Positions 5,538 to 8,516 of a stretch of 8,516 nucleotides of DNA are shown here, piece by piece (positions within the stretch are counted from its first letter, which is position 1; every line of letters starts with the position of its first letter). A program made the position numbers and the translations under genes. Source of the stretch: Gammaproteobacteria bacterium (lineage in GTDB: Bacteria > Pseudomonadota > Gammaproteobacteria > Granulosicoccales > Granulosicoccaceae); the NCBI GenBank assembly GCA_003511825.1, contig DOIU01000190.1, forward strand, positions 1-8,516, read 5' to 3'. The notes beneath the pieces are model-generated. The model made no database searches and was not told the DNA's origin. It worked only from the letters and a program-made list of their open reading frames with translations.

Positions 5538-6275
5538 ATGAATCGCGATGCCTTCGAACAAGCCCTGCGCGACAAAGGACGCCTCTACCACACCGAGCAC
5601 CCCTATCACCGCGCGATGTACGAAGGTCGCTGCAGCCGTAAACAGATTCAGGGCTGGGTCGCTAACCGGTTTTATTATCAGATCAATATTCCGCTGAAAG
5701 ACGCGGCCATTCTGGCCAATTGCCCCGACCCCGACGTTCGCCGCAAGTGGGTGCAACGCATTCTGGATCACGATGGGTTTGACGGTAGCGAGGGCGGCAT
5801 CGAAGCCTGGCTGCGACTCGGCGAGGCCACGGGCCTAAGCCGCGAGGAAGTCTTATCGCAGGAACATGTGTTGCCAGGCGTACGCTTTGCCGTTGACGCC
5901 TATGTCCACTTTGCCCGCCGCGCTGACTGGCGCGAGGCTGCAGCCTCATCATTGACGGAGCTGTTTGCCCCCAAAATTCACCAATCGCGTCTGGACGCCT
6001 GGCCCACCCACTACCCGTGGATTGAGGAGCAGGGTTACACCTACTTCCGCAAGCGCCTGACGGAAGCGCGTCGCGATGTGGCGCACGGGTTGGAAATCAC
6101 GCTGGATACCTTCAACACCGAAGCGCAACAGCAGCGCATGCTGAATATCCTGCAGTTCAAGCTCGACATCCTGTGGAGCATGCTCGATGCCATGACCATG
6201 GCCTACGAACTCGATCGGCCGCCGTTTCACACCGTGACCGACGAGAAAACCTATCACCGGGGGATATTCTCATGA
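5538..6275 (+). CDS. pqqC: pyrroloquinoline-quinone synthase PqqC
   Basis: A 245-aa cofactor-free oxidase that performs the last step of PQQ synthesis: ring closure and eight-electron oxidation of the intermediate AHQQ, using oxygen. It is an all-helical TenA/heme-oxygenase-like fold. The sequence closely follows Klebsiella PqqC as I remember it, for example IQGWVANRFYYQ (residues 37-48), KWVQRILDHDG (70-80), EHVLPGVRFAVDAY (109-122) and FAPKIHQSRLD (143-153). The active-site residues I recall for Klebsiella (H24, R50, Y53, Q54, H84, H154, R157, Y175, R179, K214) correspond, with an offset of six, to H18, R44, Y47, Q48, H78, H148, R151, Y169, R173 and K208, all present. The ATG at 5538 is two bases after the pqqB stop; an earlier in-frame ATG at 5508 would lie inside pqqB and add non-family residues. 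The stop overlaps the pqqD start as ATGA. Confidence 0.97.
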   Translation: MNRDAFEQALRDKGRLYHTEHPYHRAMYEGRCSRKQIQGWVANRFYYQINIPLKDAAILANCPDPDVRRKWVQRILDHDGFDGSEGGIEAWLRLGEATGLSREEVLSQEHVLPGVRFAVDAYVHFARRADWREAAASSLTELFAPKIHQSRLDAWPTHYPWIEEQGYTYFRKRLTEARRDVAHGLEITLDTFNTEAQQQRMLNILQFKLDILWSMLDAMTMAYELDRPPFHTVTDEKTYHRGIFS

Positions 6276-6565
6276 GCCTGAAAAACTGTGTGCCCAGCCT
6301 GAATCCGATGTACCGCCTGCAATGGGAGAACTATCAAGAGGCGTATGTCCTGCTCTACCCCGAAGGCATGGTCAAGCTGAACGGCAGTGCCGGCGAAATC
6401 ATGGCGATGGTCGATGGCAAGCGCGATGTCACCGCCATCGCAACGGCGTTATCAGAGAAATTCCCCGAGGCGCAGGGCATTGAGGCGGACATTGTCGAGT
6501 TCATCCAGCATGCGGCTGAAAAAGAGTGGCTGCAGCTGCCTGCCGATGCCGTGCAAGCGCCATAA
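6272..6565 (+). CDS. pqqD: PqqA-binding chaperone PqqD
   Basis: A 97-aa member of the PqqD family, whose RiPP recognition element fold binds PqqA and delivers it to the radical-SAM enzyme PqqE. Recognisable segments are YRLQWENYQEAYVLLYPEGM (residues 14-33) and VKLNGSAGEIMAMVDGKRDV (34-53), followed by the helical C-terminal part with ADIVEFIQHAAEKEWL. Length and motif order are normal for the family and there is no fusion to PqqE. The ATG overlaps the pqqC stop, and GGGGGA seven bases upstream supports it. A longer frame reaching back to 6173 only reads through pqqC in the wrong frame. The gene ends eight bases before pqqE. Confidence 0.96.
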   Translation: MSLKNCVPSLNPMYRLQWENYQEAYVLLYPEGMVKLNGSAGEIMAMVDGKRDVTAIATALSEKFPEAQGIEADIVEFIQHAAEKEWLQLPADAVQAP

Positions 6566-6573
6566 GCACGATC

Positions 6574-7701
6574 GTGGAGACGTCAAACATCAATCCACCC
6601 CTCTGGTTACTGGCCGAGCTGACCTATCGCTGTCCGCTGCAATGCCCGTATTGTTCCAACCCACTTAAACTAGAGGGCAGTGAATCAGAACTCACCACGG
6701 CACAATGGATTGATGTGTTTACCCAGGCGCGCGAGATGGGAGCGGTGCAATTGGGCCTGTCGGGTGGCGAGCCGCTATTGCGCAAGGACCTTGCGGAGCT
6801 GATTCGCGAGGCTCGTGCACTCGGCTATTACAGCAACCTGATCACCTCAGGCATTGGCCTTAACGCACACAAGGTCGCCGATTTTCGCAAATCCGGGCTG
6901 GATCATATTCAGATCAGCTTCCAGGCCAGCAATGAAGAACTCAACACCTGGCTGTCGGGGTCGAGAAAAGCCATTGAACAAAAGCTGGAAATGGCACGCG
7001 AGATCAAAGCGCAAGGTTACCCCATGGTGCTCAACTTTGTCACCCATAAGCACAACCTCGACGAGGTCGACAAGATTATTGAGCTCTGCATCGAGCTGAA
7101 AGCCGATTTTGTGGAGCTGGCCACCTGCAAGCACTACGGTTGGGCTTTTGAGAACCGCGCCCACTTGTTACCCACCCGAGAACAACTTGAACGCGCCGAA
7201 GCCGTTACCAACGACTATCGTCGTCAGCTCGAAGCCGAAGGCAACCCGATGCAGCTGATCTTCGTCACGCCGGATTATTACGAGGATGTCCCCGTGGCTT
7301 GCATGGGCGGGCTGGGCGAGATATTCCTGACCGTCACGCCCGACGGCACTGCGCTGCCTTGCCACAGCGCCCGTATCCTGCCCATGACGTTCCCCAATGT
7401 AAAAACCACCCGGCTGGATCAGATCTGGCAAGCGTCCGATGGTTTTATGCGATTCCGCGACAATGCGTGGATGAAAGAGCCTTGTCGCTCCTGTGCAAAC
7501 AAGACCAAAGACCGCGGCGGCTGCCGGTGCCAGGCCTATATGATGACCGGCGATATGTACGCCACGGATCCCTTGTGTAGCAAGTCTCCCGATCACCATC
7601 ATATCGAAGCCGCCGTCGCGCAAGCCTATGAGACAAAGCCTGTCGCCAAGCCTATCCTGTTCAGAAACCCGCGCAATGCCAAAGCCCTGCAAACCCTCTG
7701 A
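6574..7701 (+). CDS. pqqE: radical-SAM PqqA peptide cyclase PqqE
   Basis: A 375-aa SPASM-type radical-SAM enzyme that joins Glu15 and Tyr19 of PqqA by a carbon-carbon bond, the first step of PQQ synthesis, working with PqqD. The N-terminal LWLLAELTYRCPLQCPYC (residues 10-27) carries the CxxxCxxC cluster ligands C20, C24 and C27, and SGGEP (63-67) is the SAM-binding motif. The C-terminal SPASM region has cysteines at 243, 263, 304, 307, 317, 319 and 335, the last ones in PCRSC, GGCRCQAY and DPLC, as expected for two auxiliary clusters. The start is taken as GTG at 6574, eight bases after the pqqD stop, because family members begin a few residues before NPPLWLLAELTYRC. An upstream in-frame ATG at 6526 lies within pqqD and would add alien residues. 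There is no clear Shine-Dalgarno, so coupling to pqqD translation is likely. Confidence 0.96.
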   Translation: METSNINPPLWLLAELTYRCPLQCPYCSNPLKLEGSESELTTAQWIDVFTQAREMGAVQLGLSGGEPLLRKDLAELIREARALGYYSNLITSGIGLNAHKVADFRKSGLDHIQISFQASNEELNTWLSGSRKAIEQKLEMAREIKAQGYPMVLNFVTHKHNLDEVDKIIELCIELKADFVELATCKHYGWAFENRAHLLPTREQLERAEAVTNDYRRQLEAEGNPMQLIFVTPDYYEDVPVACMGGLGEIFLTVTPDGTALPCHSARILPMTFPNVKTTRLDQIWQASDGFMRFRDNAWMKEPCRSCANKTKDRGGCRCQAYMMTGDMYATDPLCSKSPDHHHIEAAVAQAYETKPVAKPILFRNPRNAKALQTL

Positions 7702-8516
7702 GGTTACAGCCCTTGGCTGTGGGTTCTGGCCTGCCCCCCTCAGCGCCGAACAGGTCGCACAGGCCAGTGTGTCACTGGACCAGGTGCAGCTCCAAGACGA
7801 CGCGGTGTACTGGCGCGAGAGCAAGCCTCGGGAAGGCGGGCGGTTTACACTCTGCCGCTGGACAAACGATGCCGGGGTCGTTGAGCTGCTCAAGCCGCCG
7901 TTCAGTGTGCGCTCCCGTGTGCATGAATACGGTGGCGGAGAATGGTGCCTGGGTGGCCGACACGTGTATGTTGTCAACGCAGAAGATCAGCAAGTCTATC
8001 AACTTGATCTGCAAGACAACGCCCATCCCCGTCAGATCACCGACGCGCCGAACACACGCTTTGCAGACTTGCAGTATGATGCTGTTCGTCAGCAGCTGGT
8101 GTGCATTACCGAGGAACACACTAACGACAGCCGCATTATTAATCGCCTGGCTTGCATTACTATAGATAACGGCTCTATCACCGTTTTGCATGAAGGTGGT
8201 GATTTTTATGCCTCGCCTGCCCTATCCGGCGATGGTGCGCATCTGGCCTGGCTGAGCTGGAATCACCCGCATATGCCGTGGGCCGCCTCGCAGCTGTATC
8301 GTGCCAAGCGATCTGACAAGGGCGAATTGCACTCGGTCTGCGCCGTTGCAGAGCGGCCTGGATCGGACGCCGAGAGCCAATCGTTCTTCCAACCGCAGTG
8401 GAGCCCCAGCCATGTGCTCCACTGCGTCAATGACCGCAGCGGGTGGTGGAATATCCACCACTATCGCTCAGCGGATCGCGAGGACACAGTGCACCAGGCA
8501 AATGCGGAATTCGGCT
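7676..8516 (+). CDS. S9-family (prolyl-oligopeptidase-like) peptidase, 3' end cut by window edge
   Basis: The frame opened by the ATG at 7676 stays open for 280 codons to the window end. The visible part is the N-terminal beta-propeller of an acylaminoacyl-peptidase/prolyl-oligopeptidase (COG1506) protein. Markers are FWPAPLSAEQVAQASVSL (residues 17-34), RSRVHEYGGGEW (79-90), LSGDGAHLAWLSWNHPHMPW (about 183-202) and FFQPQWSP followed by LHCVNDRSGWWNI near the edge. Family members run to about 600-650 aa, with the Ser-Asp-His hydrolase domain beyond this window, so catalytic residues cannot be checked. The start overlaps the 3' end of pqqE by 26 nt, implying translational coupling. Peptidases of this type end several pseudomonad pqq operons (named pqqH, pqqM or pqqG in different species), so no symbol is given. 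A role in trimming cross-linked PqqA is plausible but inferred from context. Confidence 0.88.
   Translation, partial: MPKPCKPSEVTALGCGFWPAPLSAEQVAQASVSLDQVQLQDDAVYWRESKPREGGRFTLCRWTNDAGVVELLKPPFSVRSRVHEYGGGEWCLGGRHVYVVNAEDQQVYQLDLQDNAHPRQITDAPNTRFADLQYDAVRQQLVCITEEHTNDSRIINRLACITIDNGSITVLHEGGDFYASPALSGDGAHLAWLSWNHPHMPWAASQLYRAKRSDKGELHSVCAVAERPGSDAESQSFFQPQWSPSHVLHCVNDRSGWWNIHHYRSADREDTVHQANAEFG

Noticed and set aside
7168..7977. Long - strand open frame (269 codons) opposite pqqE and the S9 peptidase start
   Set aside because: It is antisense to two clearly recognised genes, spans their junction, and shows no domain-like pattern. Long antisense frames are common opposite GC-rich genes.

Overview
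The window looks like chromosomal DNA from a gammaproteobacterium of moderately high GC content. The PqqA core peptide and the PqqB-PqqE proteins most resemble, from memory, those of pseudomonads and related marine or halophilic gammaproteobacteria. The genus cannot be named from the sequence alone. The clear content is a pyrroloquinoline quinone (PQQ) biosynthesis operon on the + strand, filling the right half. The left half holds ordinary accessory or house-keeping genes, mostly on the - strand.

Left block (1-1517, - strand, read right to left): a small exported protein of unknown function (1517-1020), a P-loop AAA_33/zeta-toxin-like kinase or ATPase (1006-497), and a hypoxanthine/deoxyinosine-DNA glycosylase. 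The glycosylase starts at 500 in an ATGA overlap with the kinase stop and runs off the left edge. The spacing suggests one transcript.

Middle block (1656-3290, - strand): two adjacent genes of unknown function (181 and 355 aa) that look AT-richer than their neighbours. They diverge from a + strand glyoxalase-like VOC-superfamily protein (3486-4124). About 320 bases without a gene follow, containing a perfect 8-bp inverted repeat and probably the control region of the pqq operon.

Right block (4446-8516, + strand): pqqA (23-aa precursor peptide), a strong hairpin, then pqqB, pqqC, pqqD and pqqE in the canonical order, followed by an S9-family (prolyl-oligopeptidase-like) peptidase that is cut by the right edge. 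The pqqB-to-peptidase genes are separated by at most 8 nt or overlap. PqqE with PqqD links the Glu and Tyr of PqqA. A protease then releases the linked pair, PqqB hydroxylates the tyrosine moiety, and PqqC performs the final ring closure and oxidation. No pqqF (M16 protease) and no PQQ-dependent dehydrogenase is visible here. The terminal S9 peptidase is a candidate for precursor processing, but that is inference.

I see no CRISPR array, transposase, tRNA or rRNA. I found no convincing undescribed system. The least explained parts are the two-gene AT-richer unit, the exported protein, and the hairpins and inverted repeat around pqqA.
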